Assembly: GCA_002083655.1 (NCBI GenBank) | Contig: MSXR01000022.1 | Coordinates: 1 to 60,828 of the forward strand | DNA from: Proteobacteria bacterium ST_bin14 | GTDB taxonomy: Bacteria; Pseudomonadota; Alphaproteobacteria; Sphingomonadales; Sphingomonadaceae | Direction: 5' to 3' | Length of the DNA stretch: 60,828 nt | Part shown: positions 1 through 8,993 of the stretch, one piece after another | Layout: every line of letters begins with the position of its first letter | Position numbering within the stretch: position 1 is the first letter of the stretch | Made by a program: the position numbers and the translations under genes | Notes under the pieces: generated by a model | Database searches by the model: none | Told to the model about the DNA's origin: nothing | Seen by the model: the letters and a program-made list of their open reading frames with translations, nothing else

Positions 1-36
1 ATGACGGGTGATCCTGAATTACGGTACGATGCTCTA
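1..36. repeat. Right end of MITE-like element (truncated by window edge)
   Basis: These bases match the last 36 bases of the complete element at 35383-35517 with one difference, and end in the same terminal sequence ACGATGCTCTA. The final CTA, read on the minus strand, is the TAG stop codon of the NADH dehydrogenase gene that begins here. The left part of the element lies outside the window. Confidence 0.8.
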
Positions 37-1402
37 GGCGCTGACGGGCAATGAATCGGCCGTTTCGGCACCGTCGCCGGATGACGCCGGGTTCGATTGC
101 AGCTCGCTCCACACCGTCGTCGGCATCATCCCGTCGCCCAGCCCCGTGATTAACCGCGCGCCGCGATCAAACGTCACGTAACTCCACAGCCACTGCATGC
201 CCACCACGGCCCTGCTGCGAAAATCGGCGAGGTAGAAAAGATGCGCCGTTGACCAGACGACCCAGGCGCTGAAACCGCTCAACTGCGTCCGCCCGAAATC
301 GGCGACCGCGCGCTTGCGGCCAATCGTCGCGAGGTTGCCGTAATCCTTGTAGACAAACCGCCCCGGTGGCTTTCGCTTGCGCACCGTGGCGGCGATGATG
401 CGCGCGACGTGCTTGCCCTGTTGCTTGGCAGCGGGCGCAACGCCGGGCACGGGCCGGTCGCCCTTGCCGGTCACCACCGATGTATCGCCGATACAAAAAA
501 TATCGGGATGGCCGGGGACACTGAGGTTGGGCCGAACAACAACCCGACCAGCGGCATCTGCGTCTGCCCCCAGCCAGGTTGCGGCAGGCGATGCCTTCAC
601 CCCGGCTGCCCAAACAATCACGGCGGCGGACAGTTTTTGCGTACCGATCATCACTGAATCGGCGGTTACATCGGTCACCCGCTCGCCCAGCCGCACCTCT
701 ACGCCCAGCATTTCCAGCGACTGCCGGGCCTTTTCAGAAAGTGCAGGCGGGAATGCGGGTAGCAACCGACCCGCCGATTGCACCAGCACCACATGAATGC
801 AGCTGGGCGATAAATGGCGGAAATCGAGATCGGCGGCGTGGCGGGTAAGCTCTGCAATCGCGCCGGCCATCTCCACTCCGGTTGGCCCACCGCCAATCAC
901 GACGAAGGTCAGATGTTGGGCACGGGTGACGGGATTTTCCTGCCGATCAGTCTCAGCACGCTCCATCGCGACCAGAATTTTGGATCGCACGCGGATCGCA
1001 TCATCAATCGTCTTGATGCCGGGCGCATCCGCCCCCCAATCGTCCCGCCCAAAATAGCTGTGGCGCGCCCCTGTCGCAATGACGAGCGCATCATAGGCGA
1101 GCGTGGTGCCGCTTTCGAGCAGCACACGGTGCCCGCCGGGATCGACCGAAACGACGCTGTCGAGCAGCACCCGCGTGTTGCGATATTTGCGCACAATTGC
1201 GCGGATCGGTGCGGCAATATCCGCTGGCGACAGCGCGGCCGTCGCCACCTGATACAGCAATGGCTGAAAAAGATGATGGTTCTGGCGGTCAATCAGCGTA
1301 ACGTTGGTGCGGGCATGTCTGAGCCCGCGCCGCCGCCAGCCCGCCAAAGCCGGCGCCGATGATGATGACTTCGGGCGTGCGCCGTGCTTTTTTCCCCATC
1401 AT
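34..1402 (-). CDS. ndh: Type II NADH dehydrogenase (NAD(P)/FAD-dependent oxidoreductase), apparent frameshift
   Basis: A membrane-associated flavoprotein that passes electrons from NADH to quinone without proton pumping. The open frame 34-1347 (437 aa) carries the body of the family: the second dinucleotide-binding motif VVIGGGPTGVEMAG, the late FAD motif with FCIGDT, and a C-terminal membrane-binding part. The N-terminal FAD motif IIIGAGFGGLAAAR is present but lies in another frame, starting with ATG at 1402. The two frames meet near 1325-1340 in a GCG/CGG-rich run, so about two bases are missing or one is extra compared with the expected protein. Either the gene is freshly broken or this is an indel error in a GC-rich stretch; the rest shows no decay. 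Its TAG stop is the end of a MITE-like repeat. Confidence 0.75.
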
Positions 1403-1457
1403 TGGACTCTATACCTGATCGGCGTACCTTATCAGGCAATAATGGTGCTCTGGACGC

Positions 1458-2117
1458 TCAGAACCAGCCCATGACGGTCACTGCAAACGGCGTCCACCAC
1501 CCCACCCGCACGCCTGCGCTGCGTAATGCTGCGCCCGTCCAGGCATTGCACGTCCGCACCGCATCATAGCGGCCGCGCCCGGCATAAAATGCATCATGGC
1601 GATCATAACCATGCCGGTGCGCCGGGTGGGTGCCGTCCAGGCTGGCCCGGATGAACGCGGCCAGCCGGCGATACTCTTGCGGTCGCAGAATGATGACGCG
1701 CTGATCGATATTGGGCGTCGGTCGCTCGACATGCTCAACATGCACCAGCGTATCGTCGCTGCCGGTCGCGGCGTGGAGCGTGGTAGACAGCCGAATGTCG
1801 GTCCAGCGCGGCGTGCCCAGATAAAAGGCGCGCTCGCCCCAGCCGATCGCGAGGTGCGTGCGCGCGGCATATCGCGGATCCGCAATGTCACTTGGGCGGG
1901 CGATGCCGCGCCAGTCCACACCTGCCGCGACTTTGGGCACGATCAGTCCGGTATGAATACCGTTGGTCTCGACGAAAATCTCAATGCCCTGTGATGGGGC
2001 ATGCCAGTTGGCGCTTGTCGGGATGGCGCCGCCGATCAACCCTGCCGCGACATAGCCAAGCACCGCCAGCACGATGCCGCCGACCACTGTCGCTATCACC
2101 CTGCTCAGACTGGCCAT
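1458..2117 (-). CDS. DUF2459 / TIGR02117 family protein
   Basis: A 219-aa protein of unknown biochemical function. It starts with one hydrophobic segment (about residues 9-31), so it is probably an inner-membrane-anchored or exported protein facing the periplasm. Conserved family features are visible: NGIHTG around His55, GWGERAFYLGTP around residue 92, and RTCNAWTGAALR with Cys190. The conserved Cys and His could form a papain-like (NlpC/P60-type) catalytic pair, but that is inference. It lies 37 bp downstream of the alpha/beta hydrolase on the same strand and may be co-transcribed with it. Confidence 0.8.
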   Translation of the reverse strand: MASLSRVIATVVGGIVLAVLGYVAAGLIGGAIPTSANWHAPSQGIEIFVETNGIHTGLIVPKVAAGVDWRGIARPSDIADPRYAARTHLAIGWGERAFYLGTPRWTDIRLSTTLHAATGSDDTLVHVEHVERPTPNIDQRVIILRPQEYRRLAAFIRASLDGTHPAHRHGYDRHDAFYAGRGRYDAVRTCNAWTGAALRSAGVRVGWWTPFAVTVMGWF

Positions 2118-2154
2118 TATCCGCCTCCCCGCAGGTCAGGTTAGCGCGTTGCGG

Positions 2155-2877
2155 CTATGGTGGACCAGCATTTTCAGGCACAGCTGCCAGAATGTCGGCA
2201 ATCGCCAGCAGCACCGCGGGGCGCAATTGCACGCCGACATGATTGCTCCGAACCTCGATATCGCGCGCGAGCGGCTGGCCCGGTGCGCGGCAGGCAAGGC
2301 CGTTCACCAAGCCGTCGCTGCGGCTCCAGATCGCCGTGGAGGGCACGGCCAGCGGGGCGGCACAGGCGCGGCTCCAGGCGCGGGCAACATCGCTGTCGAT
2401 GCTGTCCCCCGTCAGCCATTCGAACGCACGCCACACATTGGTATCGCGCGGATCGCCTGCAAAGGGCGAGCTGACGGTGATGACTTCGCGGATCAGATCG
2501 GGGCGCTGATTGGCCGCGAACCGCGCCATCATCCCGCCCAGGCTGACACCGATCAGGGTCACTGGCGCGCCCGTCTCGGCATGAATCCGCTCGATCCGGG
2601 CGATCAGCCGCGCGCCATCATCGCCGATCGCACGGCGACCCAGATTGCGCCCGAGCCCCCAAGGATAGGAGCGATAGCCTAGCCGGGTCAGGAACCGGCG
2701 CAACACGATATTCGATCGATCACTGTTCACCAGCCCCGGCAGCACCAGCACCGGCCGCCCATCGCCGGGCGGTGCCGCCTGCAGTTTTTTGCCCGCCAGA
2801 AGCAGCGATCCCACCACCCATGCGGCACGCGGCCATTCGGCGGCGAACACGATCGGTGAGGGCGGTCCGTATGTCAT
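2155..2877 (-). CDS. Alpha/beta hydrolase (lipase/esterase-like)
   Basis: A 240-aa alpha/beta-hydrolase fold protein. The oxyanion-side motif VLVLPGLVNSDRSN is at about residues 43-55 and the nucleophile elbow GVSLGG places the catalytic serine at residue 112. The family resembles lipases and PGAP1-type esterases that act on lipid or acyl substrates; the substrate cannot be told from sequence. There is no clear signal peptide, although residues 15-28 are hydrophobic. It is divergent from phhA, with 53 bp between the two start codons, and is followed by the DUF2459 gene. Confidence 0.8.
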   Translation of the reverse strand: MTYGPPSPIVFAAEWPRAAWVVGSLLLAGKKLQAAPPGDGRPVLVLPGLVNSDRSNIVLRRFLTRLGYRSYPWGLGRNLGRRAIGDDGARLIARIERIHAETGAPVTLIGVSLGGMMARFAANQRPDLIREVITVSSPFAGDPRDTNVWRAFEWLTGDSIDSDVARAWSRACAAPLAVPSTAIWSRSDGLVNGLACRAPGQPLARDIEVRSNHVGVQLRPAVLLAIADILAAVPENAGPP

Positions 2878-2930
2878 TGTCTATCGCAACCCTATTTCTT
2901 GTCTTCGAATGGCTGTGATATGGGGAGTAA

Positions 2931-3809
2931 ATGGAAAAAGACACGCATGTCCTTGATCGCCCCCCCGAAGGGGCCGCCGCCGATTGGACGATCCCACAAG
3001 ATTGGGGACGCTATACGGCGCACGAACATGCGGTGTGGGATACGCTGTATGCGCGGCAGGCAAAGCTGTTGCCGGGCCGCGCTTCTGCTGCATTTCTGCG
3101 CGGGCTGGATGCATTGCAACTCTCCACATCCGGCATCCCGAATTTTGAAGAGCTGTCCGAACGGTTGATGAAGCTCACCGGCTGGCAAGTGGTGGCGGTG
3201 CCCGGTCTGGTGCCAGACGACGTGTTTTTCGATCACATGGCCAACCGGCGGTTTGTGGCGGGCAACTTCATCCGCCGCGCCGATCAGCTCGATTACCTGC
3301 AGGAACCCGATGTTTTCCACGATGTTTTCGGCCATGTGCCGATGCTGGCTGACCCGGCGTTCGCCGATTACTGTGTAGCGTATGGCGAAGGTGGCAAGCG
3401 CGCGTTGCAACTGGGTGGCCTGGGTTATCTAAGCCGACTCTATTGGTACACGGTCGAATTCGGGCTGATCCAGCAGGACGACGGGCTGCGCATCTATGGG
3501 GCAGGCATCGTCTCCAGCGCATCAGAAAGCCATTTCGCGCTGGAAGACGCCAGCCCAAACCGGCTGGGCTTTGACCTGCAACGCGTGATGCGCACGGAAT
3601 ACCGGATCGATGATTTTCAGCAGAATTACTTCGTGATCCCCAGCTTTGACGCGCTGCTGCGCGTGACGGTGGAGACTGATTTCGCGCCGCTATACGATGC
3701 GATCAAGCCACTGCCGGACATCAAAATCGCCGATATCCTGCCCGATGATGTGGTCATCACCCGGGGGACGCAGGCTTATGCCCGCAGGCGCGACGGGGTG
3801 GTTGGATAG
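2931..3809 (+). CDS. phhA: Phenylalanine-4-hydroxylase
   Basis: Converts phenylalanine to tyrosine with tetrahydropterin and O2, feeding aromatic amino-acid degradation or tyrosine supply. The 292-aa length is typical of the bacterial monomeric enzyme. The non-haem iron triad is visible: His130 and His135 in the FHDVFGH motif and Glu176 in TVEFGLI. The start ATG follows a GGGGAG ribosome-binding site at 2922-2927. It is divergent from the esterase and followed by a small membrane-protein gene about 110 bp downstream. No pterin-recycling dehydratase (phhB) is seen nearby. Confidence 0.95.
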   Translation: MEKDTHVLDRPPEGAAADWTIPQDWGRYTAHEHAVWDTLYARQAKLLPGRASAAFLRGLDALQLSTSGIPNFEELSERLMKLTGWQVVAVPGLVPDDVFFDHMANRRFVAGNFIRRADQLDYLQEPDVFHDVFGHVPMLADPAFADYCVAYGEGGKRALQLGGLGYLSRLYWYTVEFGLIQQDDGLRIYGAGIVSSASESHFALEDASPNRLGFDLQRVMRTEYRIDDFQQNYFVIPSFDALLRVTVETDFAPLYDAIKPLPDIKIADILPDDVVITRGTQAYARRRDGVVG

Positions 3810-3918
3810 CCGCACATTGGCGATGCGCCACCACCCGCCCGATCAACCCGCCCAAGCCGGGACCGCGCCATCGCTGCGCCACGGCATTGGGTAATCGACG
3901 CCGCGCCGCAAGACGTGC

Positions 3919-4182
3919 ATGGACCCGCAAATGACGATCATCATCGAAATCATTGGCTGGGCAGCGGCCCTGCTTATCCTTGTATCTTACCTGCTGGTGT
4001 CGATGGGGCGGCTATCGGGCACGTCGGTGACGTTCCAGTGGATGAACGTGGTTGGCGCAGCGGGGTTCATCCTGAACAGCGGATGGCACGGCGCATTGCC
4101 GTCTGCAGTGCTCAACATCGCCTGGGCTGGGATTGGCATTTTCACGCTGGTTCGGCTGGCGCGGGGCCGCGCACGCACGTGA
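3919..4182 (+). CDS. Small membrane protein, CBU_0592 family
   Basis: An 87-aa protein with three predicted membrane segments (about residues 8-27, 37-55 and 60-78). The sequence style (WAAALLILVSYLLVSMG near the start and NIAWAGIG near the end) fits the CBU_0592 family of small integral membrane proteins, whose function is unknown. An alternative ATG lies four codons downstream at 3931. It runs convergently into the amino-acid permease gene, with only three bases between the two stop codons. Confidence 0.65.
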   Translation: MDPQMTIIIEIIGWAAALLILVSYLLVSMGRLSGTSVTFQWMNVVGAAGFILNSGWHGALPSAVLNIAWAGIGIFTLVRLARGRART

Positions 4183-4185
4183 TGC

Positions 4186-5586
4186 TTAAACCACCTGCGA
4201 TCTGGCGCGCCCATAGATAAAATACAGCAGCAAGCCCGCCCCATTCCAGATGAAGAACGCCGCCTGCGTCACGCCTTGCAGGCTCGTAAACAGATAGACG
4301 CACCCCAAAATCGCGGCCGGTGCGATCACCCAGGCCAAGGGCGTGCGGAAGGGCCGCCGCGCACCCGGATCCCGCCGCCGCAACACCAGCACGCATGCTG
4401 CCACCGCGATGAACGCGCACAACGTGCCAGCATTGGCCAGGCTGGCGATCACGTCCAATGGCACCAACCCGGCGATGATCGCAACGAACACCGCCGTCAC
4501 AATCGTGATCCGCGCAGGGGTGCCGCGCCGATCAATCGTGGCCAGGCTTTGCGGCAGGAAACCGTCACGCGCCATCACCAGGAAAATCCGGCTCTGGCCG
4601 TAAAGGAACGCCAGCAGCACCGTGGGCAGCGCAATCGCGGCGGCGGCGGCGACCACCGTGGCAATCTGCGGCTGGCCAAGTTCACGCAGGATGAGGGCGA
4701 GCGGCTCGGTGCTGTCGGCAAAACGGGTAAAGCCAATTGCGCCCACAGCGGCCGCTGCCACCACCAGATAGATCACCGTGCAGGCAACCATCGATCCAAC
4801 GATTCCGATCGCCAAATCGCGCTCGGGGTTCTTGGCCTCTTCGGCGGCGGTGGAGATCGCATCGAACCCGTAAAACGCGAAAAAGATGATCGCGGCAGCG
4901 CCCATCACGCCGTACTTCACCCCGCCCTCACCCGGCGCGCTGCCATAGCCATAGGGCGCGAACGGCTGGAGATTAGCGGCATCAAAATGCGGCAATGCCA
5001 CGAACACGAACAGCGCCAGCGTTACAATTTTCAGCCCGACCAGCACGCTGTTCACCCGCGCACTCTCCCGCGTGCCGAGCAGCAGCAAGCCCGCAACCAC
5101 CGCGATAATCAGCACGGCGGGCAAATTCACCACCCCGCCCAGCGCAGGCCCGTTGGCGAGCGCGGCGGGCACCACGATGCCCAGCCCCGTCAGGAAACCC
5201 ACGGCATAGCCCGACCAGCCGACCGCCACGCTTGCCACCACCAGCGAATATTCCAGGATCAGGCTCCACCCCACGATCCAGGCGAAAATTTCACCCAGCA
5301 CGGCATAGCTATAGGTATAGGCGCTGCCCGATGCCGGGATCATCGTCGCCATTTCAGCATAGCACAAAGCGGCGCATGCGCAGATGGCACCTGCCACCAC
5401 AAAGCTGAGCAGCACCGCCGGCCCCGCCCGATCAGCGCCCACCCCGATCAGCGTCAGGATGCCGGTGCCGACAATCGCCCCCACGCCAAGCGCGACCAGG
5501 CTGGGCCAGCCAAGCGTGCGCGCCATGCGGTGCTCCACCGGGCGATCATCGCCATGCAGGATCGTTTTGGTGCGGAAAAGACTCAT
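4186..5586 (-). CDS. Amino-acid permease, APC superfamily
   Basis: A 466-aa secondary transporter with about 12 membrane helices. The APC signature GVGAIVGTGILTLIG in helix 1 and CYAEMATMIPASGSAYTYSY around helix 3 place it among cationic amino-acid transporter (CAT)-like permeases; the exact substrate is not predictable. The open frame extends upstream to 5928, but that extension only translates the repeat-filled intergenic DNA. ATG 5586 gives the normal N-terminus MSLFRTKTI, so I chose it. It is divergent from isovaleryl-CoA dehydrogenase across a palindromic repeat. Confidence 0.85.
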   Translation of the reverse strand: MSLFRTKTILHGDDRPVEHRMARTLGWPSLVALGVGAIVGTGILTLIGVGADRAGPAVLLSFVVAGAICACAALCYAEMATMIPASGSAYTYSYAVLGEIFAWIVGWSLILEYSLVVASVAVGWSGYAVGFLTGLGIVVPAALANGPALGGVVNLPAVLIIAVVAGLLLLGTRESARVNSVLVGLKIVTLALFVFVALPHFDAANLQPFAPYGYGSAPGEGGVKYGVMGAAAIIFFAFYGFDAISTAAEEAKNPERDLAIGIVGSMVACTVIYLVVAAAAVGAIGFTRFADSTEPLALILRELGQPQIATVVAAAAAIALPTVLLAFLYGQSRIFLVMARDGFLPQSLATIDRRGTPARITIVTAVFVAIIAGLVPLDVIASLANAGTLCAFIAVAACVLVLRRRDPGARRPFRTPLAWVIAPAAILGCVYLFTSLQGVTQAAFFIWNGAGLLLYFIYGRARSQVV

Positions 5587-5621
5587 GAGTACCCCTGAAC
5601 TACCCCCGCGATACGGGTTTT

Positions 5622-5741
5622 CGTCTTGCCGGACTTGTTCCGGCATCCTCCGTGCCCCAAAGAGCCCCTGACGCGTAAGGCACGCTGGACCCCGGAACAA
5701 GGCTCTCCTGAGTGAGTCGAAGGATCCGGGGTGACGGGTGT
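5622..5741. repeat. Palindromic repeat mosaic between permease and ivd genes
   Basis: About 120 bp holding the palindrome gccggacttgttccggc at 5628-5644 and, further on, ggaccccggaacaagg facing ggatccggggtgacg. The wording (ccggggtgacg, gtcgaagg) matches the repeat style at 52347-52440 and 6943-7045. It is non-coding and separates two divergent genes, so the promoters must sit in or beside it. Confidence 0.6.
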
Positions 5742-5758
5742 GTTTTTGGAGAGACCCA

Positions 5759-6913
5759 ATGGATACCGCCCTTGATTTCGCGCTTGGCGAAACCGCTGAC
5801 ATGATCCGCGAGACGACGCAGCGCTTCGCCAGCGATCGCATCGCGCCGCGCGCCGCCGAAATTGATGAGCAGAATAAGTTCGACCGATCACTCTGGCCCG
5901 AAATGGGCGCGCTTGGCCTGCACGGCATTACCGTTGAGGAAGAATGGGGCGGGCTCGGCCTGGGCTATCTCGACCACTGCGTCGCGATGGAGGAAGTGAG
6001 CCGGGCCTCGGCCTCGATCGGCCTCAGCTATGGGGCGCATTCAAACCTGTGCGTCAACCAGATCCGCCGCTGGGGCAATCCGGAGCAAAAGGCGAAATAT
6101 CTGCCCAAACTTATATCGGGCGAGCATGTCGGCGCGCTGGCCATGTCCGAAGCGGGGTCGGGATCAGACGTTGTCTCGATGAAGCTGAAAGCCGAACTGA
6201 AGGGCAATGATCGCTATGTCCTGAACGGCACCAAATTCTGGATCACCAATTCGACTGAGGCCGACACGTTGGTCGTCTATGCCAAGACGGGGCAGGGATC
6301 GGGCGGAATCACTGCTTTTCTGATCGAGCGCGGCATGGCCGGGTTCAGCGTGTCGAAAAAGCTCGACAAGATGGGCATGCGCGGCAGCGACACCGCCGAA
6401 CTGGTGTTTGAGGATTGCGAAGTGCCCGCCGAAAACATCATGGGGCCGCTAAACGGTGGCGTCGGGGTGCTGATGTCGGGCCTTGATTATGAACGCGCGG
6501 TGCTGGCCGCCGGACCACTGGGCATCATGCAGGCATGCCTTGATGTGGTGTTGCCTTATGTGCGCGAACGCAAGCAATTCGGCCAGGCCATCGGCAGTTT
6601 CCAACTGATGCAGGCCAAGGTGGCCGACATGTATGTCGCGCTGAATTCAGCCCGCGCCTATGTCTATGCAGTCGCGCGGGCGTGCGATGCGGGCAAGACG
6701 ACGCGGTTTGATGCGGCCGGCGCGATTCTGCTCGCCAGCGAAAATGCGGTGAGGGTGTCGCTGGAGGCAATCCAGGCGCTGGGCGGGGCGGGTTATACCA
6801 AGGAATGGCCCGTCGAACGCTTCCTGCGCGATGCCAAACTGTATGACATTGGCGCTGGCACCAACGAAATCCGGCGGTTTTTGATTGGGCGGGAGCTGAT
6901 CGGCGCGGGTTAA
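5759..6913 (+). CDS. ivd: Isovaleryl-CoA dehydrogenase
   Basis: A 384-aa FAD-dependent acyl-CoA dehydrogenase that oxidises isovaleryl-CoA to 3-methylcrotonyl-CoA in leucine breakdown. Family motifs are clear: ALAMSEAGSGSD (127-137) for FAD/substrate binding, WITNS at 161-165, and the C-terminal QALGGAGYTKEWPVERFLRD. Glu245 in LDYERAVLAAG sits where isovaleryl-CoA dehydrogenases place the catalytic base, which distinguishes them from short-chain enzymes with Glu near the C-terminus. The start ATG at 5759 follows GGAGAG; a longer frame from 5738 lacks support. The usual leucine-pathway partners (methylcrotonyl-CoA carboxylase) are not in the window. Confidence 0.9.
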   Translation: MDTALDFALGETADMIRETTQRFASDRIAPRAAEIDEQNKFDRSLWPEMGALGLHGITVEEEWGGLGLGYLDHCVAMEEVSRASASIGLSYGAHSNLCVNQIRRWGNPEQKAKYLPKLISGEHVGALAMSEAGSGSDVVSMKLKAELKGNDRYVLNGTKFWITNSTEADTLVVYAKTGQGSGGITAFLIERGMAGFSVSKKLDKMGMRGSDTAELVFEDCEVPAENIMGPLNGGVGVLMSGLDYERAVLAAGPLGIMQACLDVVLPYVRERKQFGQAIGSFQLMQAKVADMYVALNSARAYVYAVARACDAGKTTRFDAAGAILLASENAVRVSLEAIQALGGAGYTKEWPVERFLRDAKLYDIGAGTNEIRRFLIGRELIGAG

Positions 6914-6942
6914 CCCTGCCTTCAATACAGAATAATCCGTCA

Positions 6943-7045
6943 CCCACGAGCGCAGCGTGGGGCGTCTCGACGTCGGCCCTAGGGCCGAAGCGCGTCCTGA
7001 GCGGCTGGCTTGACGACCAGTCGAAGGGCTCGACACGAACGATTT
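6943..7045. repeat. Palindromic repeat cluster downstream of ivd
   Basis: Contains cccacgagcgcagcgtggg (6943-6961), the perfect palindrome tcggccctagggccga (6973-6988), and a gtcctgagcgg...cagtcgaagggctcgacacgaacg block. The first unit also appears inside the truncated element at the right end of the window, and the last is related to the palindrome found inside uvrA at 33346-33367. It lies between the convergent ivd and 7090-7641 genes. Confidence 0.65.
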
Positions 7046-7089
7046 CCGTGGCGAATCAATTTACAGCGATCCCGCCCGAGCGAGCCAGA

Positions 7090-7641
7090 TCAGCCGGGCA
7101 GGGCAGCCGTATCCACTTTTTCCACCCAGTGCGGGAAGAATGAAGGCTGGCGGTTTGACCAGCCCGACGCCGTTGCCGCCGCCTCACTGATGGATTGCAG
7201 CAACTGGCGGCGCATATCAGGATGGAGATTGGGCAGTGCCGCCGCTGCACAAAAAGCACCCGGCAGCCACGGTCTGATCTGCGCGCCGATCAGGCGTTCA
7301 TACAAGAACCGATAGGGTGCAAAGCCTGTCATCCGCCCCTGCCCCAGATCAAACGCGCTGATGGTCACGAGCGGCCCCAAAAACTGTTCCACCGATTCGA
7401 GACCGCTATCATCGGGTATCATCGCGCGAATATCAGGCAGGCGATCATAAAGGCGGGATTGCGCGCGAATGCTGGCGGCCTCCACGACATCGCGGGACCA
7501 GCGTTCCAGCGCATCCTCGCGATCCAGGCCGATATCAAGCGAGCGCCGAATATAGCGCTGTGTCGCCGCGCTGAACCCGGCGAATTCCTTCATTTCGGCC
7601 AATGCCATGGCACCAGCGGCTGGCTTCATTCTTGAACTCAT
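7090..7641 (-). CDS. Conserved hypothetical protein
   Basis: A 183-aa soluble, mostly helical protein that I do not recognise. It has no signal peptide, membrane segment or obvious catalytic motif. It contains blocks that look conserved, such as LERWSRDVVEAASIRAQSRL and GFAPYRFLYERLIGAQIRPW. In-frame ATGs also exist at residues 5 and 12, so the exact start is uncertain. The upstream spacer contains GTTAACAGAATCCTTAAC, two TTAA boxes spaced eight bases apart, which is close to but not the seven-base spacing of a CtrA site. Confidence 0.6.
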   Translation of the reverse strand: MSSRMKPAAGAMALAEMKEFAGFSAATQRYIRRSLDIGLDREDALERWSRDVVEAASIRAQSRLYDRLPDIRAMIPDDSGLESVEQFLGPLVTISAFDLGQGRMTGFAPYRFLYERLIGAQIRPWLPGAFCAAAALPNLHPDMRRQLLQSISEAAATASGWSNRQPSFFPHWVEKVDTAALPG

Positions 7642-7767
7642 CGCCCGATCCTGACCTCGCTTGCCTCATCCAAACCGAAACATGCGCCAACATGGTTAAC
7701 AGAATCCTTAACCAGGCGTTGGCATGATATTCGGCAAGATTATTTCGCAATGCAACATCCCGGTGAT

Positions 7768-8061
7768 TTATTTGCGACGAAGCGCAGCCTCTACCGCTTC
7801 GTCATAGCCTGATGAGGGTGCGGGGTTGCTGCTGTCACCGGGCGGGGTTTGCGATGGCGGGTCTGATGCGTCCATCGATTCATCGAGCGCACGATCAAGC
7901 TTTGCCTGGGGCGACGCCGGATCGCGAGCAAGCCGTTCGATGATCGATTCGTCCTGCCCGGCCTGTTGCAGCGGATCGCAGCTAGCAGCTCGGGCTTCCG
8001 GCGGAATGGGTGCCGCATCGGCTTTGCTATTTGTGTGGTTGGGTTTGTCGGTCATCATCAA
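7768..8061 (-). CDS. Small hypothetical protein, likely disordered
   Basis: A 97-aa, proline-, serine- and alanine-rich acidic protein with no recognisable domain; most of it should be unstructured. Three consecutive ATG codons (8061, 8058, 8055) precede the sequence TDKPNHTNSK, so the start is ambiguous by two codons. It lies downstream of the transglutaminase-like gene on the same strand, with a 48-bp gap. Confidence 0.5.
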   Translation of the reverse strand: MMMTDKPNHTNSKADAAPIPPEARAASCDPLQQAGQDESIIERLARDPASPQAKLDRALDESMDASDPPSQTPPGDSSNPAPSSGYDEAVEAALRRK

Positions 8062-8109
8062 ATTCCCAGGTCATTGAACGCAATCAACGAGCCGGGGGCG
8101 GTGCTGTTC

Positions 8110-8886
8110 CTAAGCCAGCCGAACCTGCACCTGCTGTTCATTCATCATCGCGCGCCCAAACACCGTCATAAACGCGATGTCGGTCGCATCGCGCCCCACC
8201 GCAACACGGGCAAGATCATCGCACCCGGCCATGCCTGTTGGGTCCATCAGGTGCCAGCCATCGGCCAGCCACACTTCACACACCGCGTGAAAATCCTGCG
8301 GATCGACCTTGGGGGCATAGGCAGAAACACACCGGGCCGGAATACCGCCCGCCCGGGCAAGCGCGCACAGCAGGTGAGCATAATCACGGCACACGCCGCG
8401 CCGATCAGCAAAGGTCATCATCGCGGTGGTTGTTCCACTGCTGGTGCCGCCTTCGTAGCGCAAGTTGCGATGCACCCAATCGCGCATCGCCACGGCCAGC
8501 GCCCCGCCCTCCAGCCCGGCAAATTCGGCATGGACAAAACCTTCGAACCGATCAGATTCGCAATATCGGCTGGGCAGTAAATAGCCGATGATCGCCCCGG
8601 GCAATGCGCGCGGGGGGGCTGCGGCAAGCGCTGCGATGTCGATCATCGGCCGGTCAATCGCCACCACCGCATGATATTCTGCCCGAAAGCGGCCCGTGCC
8701 GCGCGTCAGGCAGCGTTGGCCAATCCCGTCCTCGCCCACCACCGCCACCAGCGGCGCATCGGTCCAGACCTTCAGATCCTGCGCCTCAAGCCGTTGATCG
8801 GGCATCGCCGCGACTTCGATCTGCAGCAGCACATCGGCGGCGTCCTCAATCCAGTAATCCAGCATGGCGTCGATCGCGAGGCGCAT
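8110..8886 (-). CDS. Transglutaminase-like family protein
   Basis: A 258-aa protein with a C-terminal transglutaminase-core fold. The catalytic triad is visible as Cys166 (RRGVCRDYAH), His200 (DFHAVCEVWL) and Asp215 (LMDPTG). In bacteria this family usually acts as a cysteine protease or peptide ligase, often beside proteasome-like or circularly permuted ATP-grasp genes; none is adjacent here. It has no signal peptide. It lies downstream of the Bax-inhibitor-1 gene on the same strand but is separated from it by a strong hairpin terminator, so it is likely a separate transcript. Confidence 0.85.
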   Translation of the reverse strand: MRLAIDAMLDYWIEDAADVLLQIEVAAMPDQRLEAQDLKVWTDAPLVAVVGEDGIGQRCLTRGTGRFRAEYHAVVAIDRPMIDIAALAAAPPRALPGAIIGYLLPSRYCESDRFEGFVHAEFAGLEGGALAVAMRDWVHRNLRYEGGTSSGTTTAMMTFADRRGVCRDYAHLLCALARAGGIPARCVSAYAPKVDPQDFHAVCEVWLADGWHLMDPTGMAGCDDLARVAVGRDATDIAFMTVFGRAMMNEQQVQVRLA

Positions 8887-8935
8887 TCATTTTCCCGGGG
8901 AGATGAGGGCTGAGGTATCGAGAAGACATCGCAAC

Positions 8936-8969
8936 AAATAAAAGGCCCGGCGAGTTTCCCCGCCGGGCC
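8936..8969 (-). terminator. Rho-independent terminator of the Bax-inhibitor-1 gene
   Basis: Read on the minus strand, GGCCCGGCG pairs with CGCCGGGCC around a short A/C loop (8944-8969) and is followed by TTTTATTTG. It starts about 25 bases after the TAG stop of the 8994-9731 gene. Confidence 0.8.
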
Positions 8970-8993
8970 GATGTTTTTGGATTAATCCAAACC

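Noticed and set aside
4276..5598. 440-aa plus-strand open frame
   Set aside because: Antisense to the amino-acid permease; low-complexity His/Arg/Gln-rich translation typical of a shadow frame.
7682..7735. Possible CtrA site (two TTAA boxes)
   Set aside because: The spacing is eight bases rather than seven and the downstream gene is unknown, so I did not list it as a feature.
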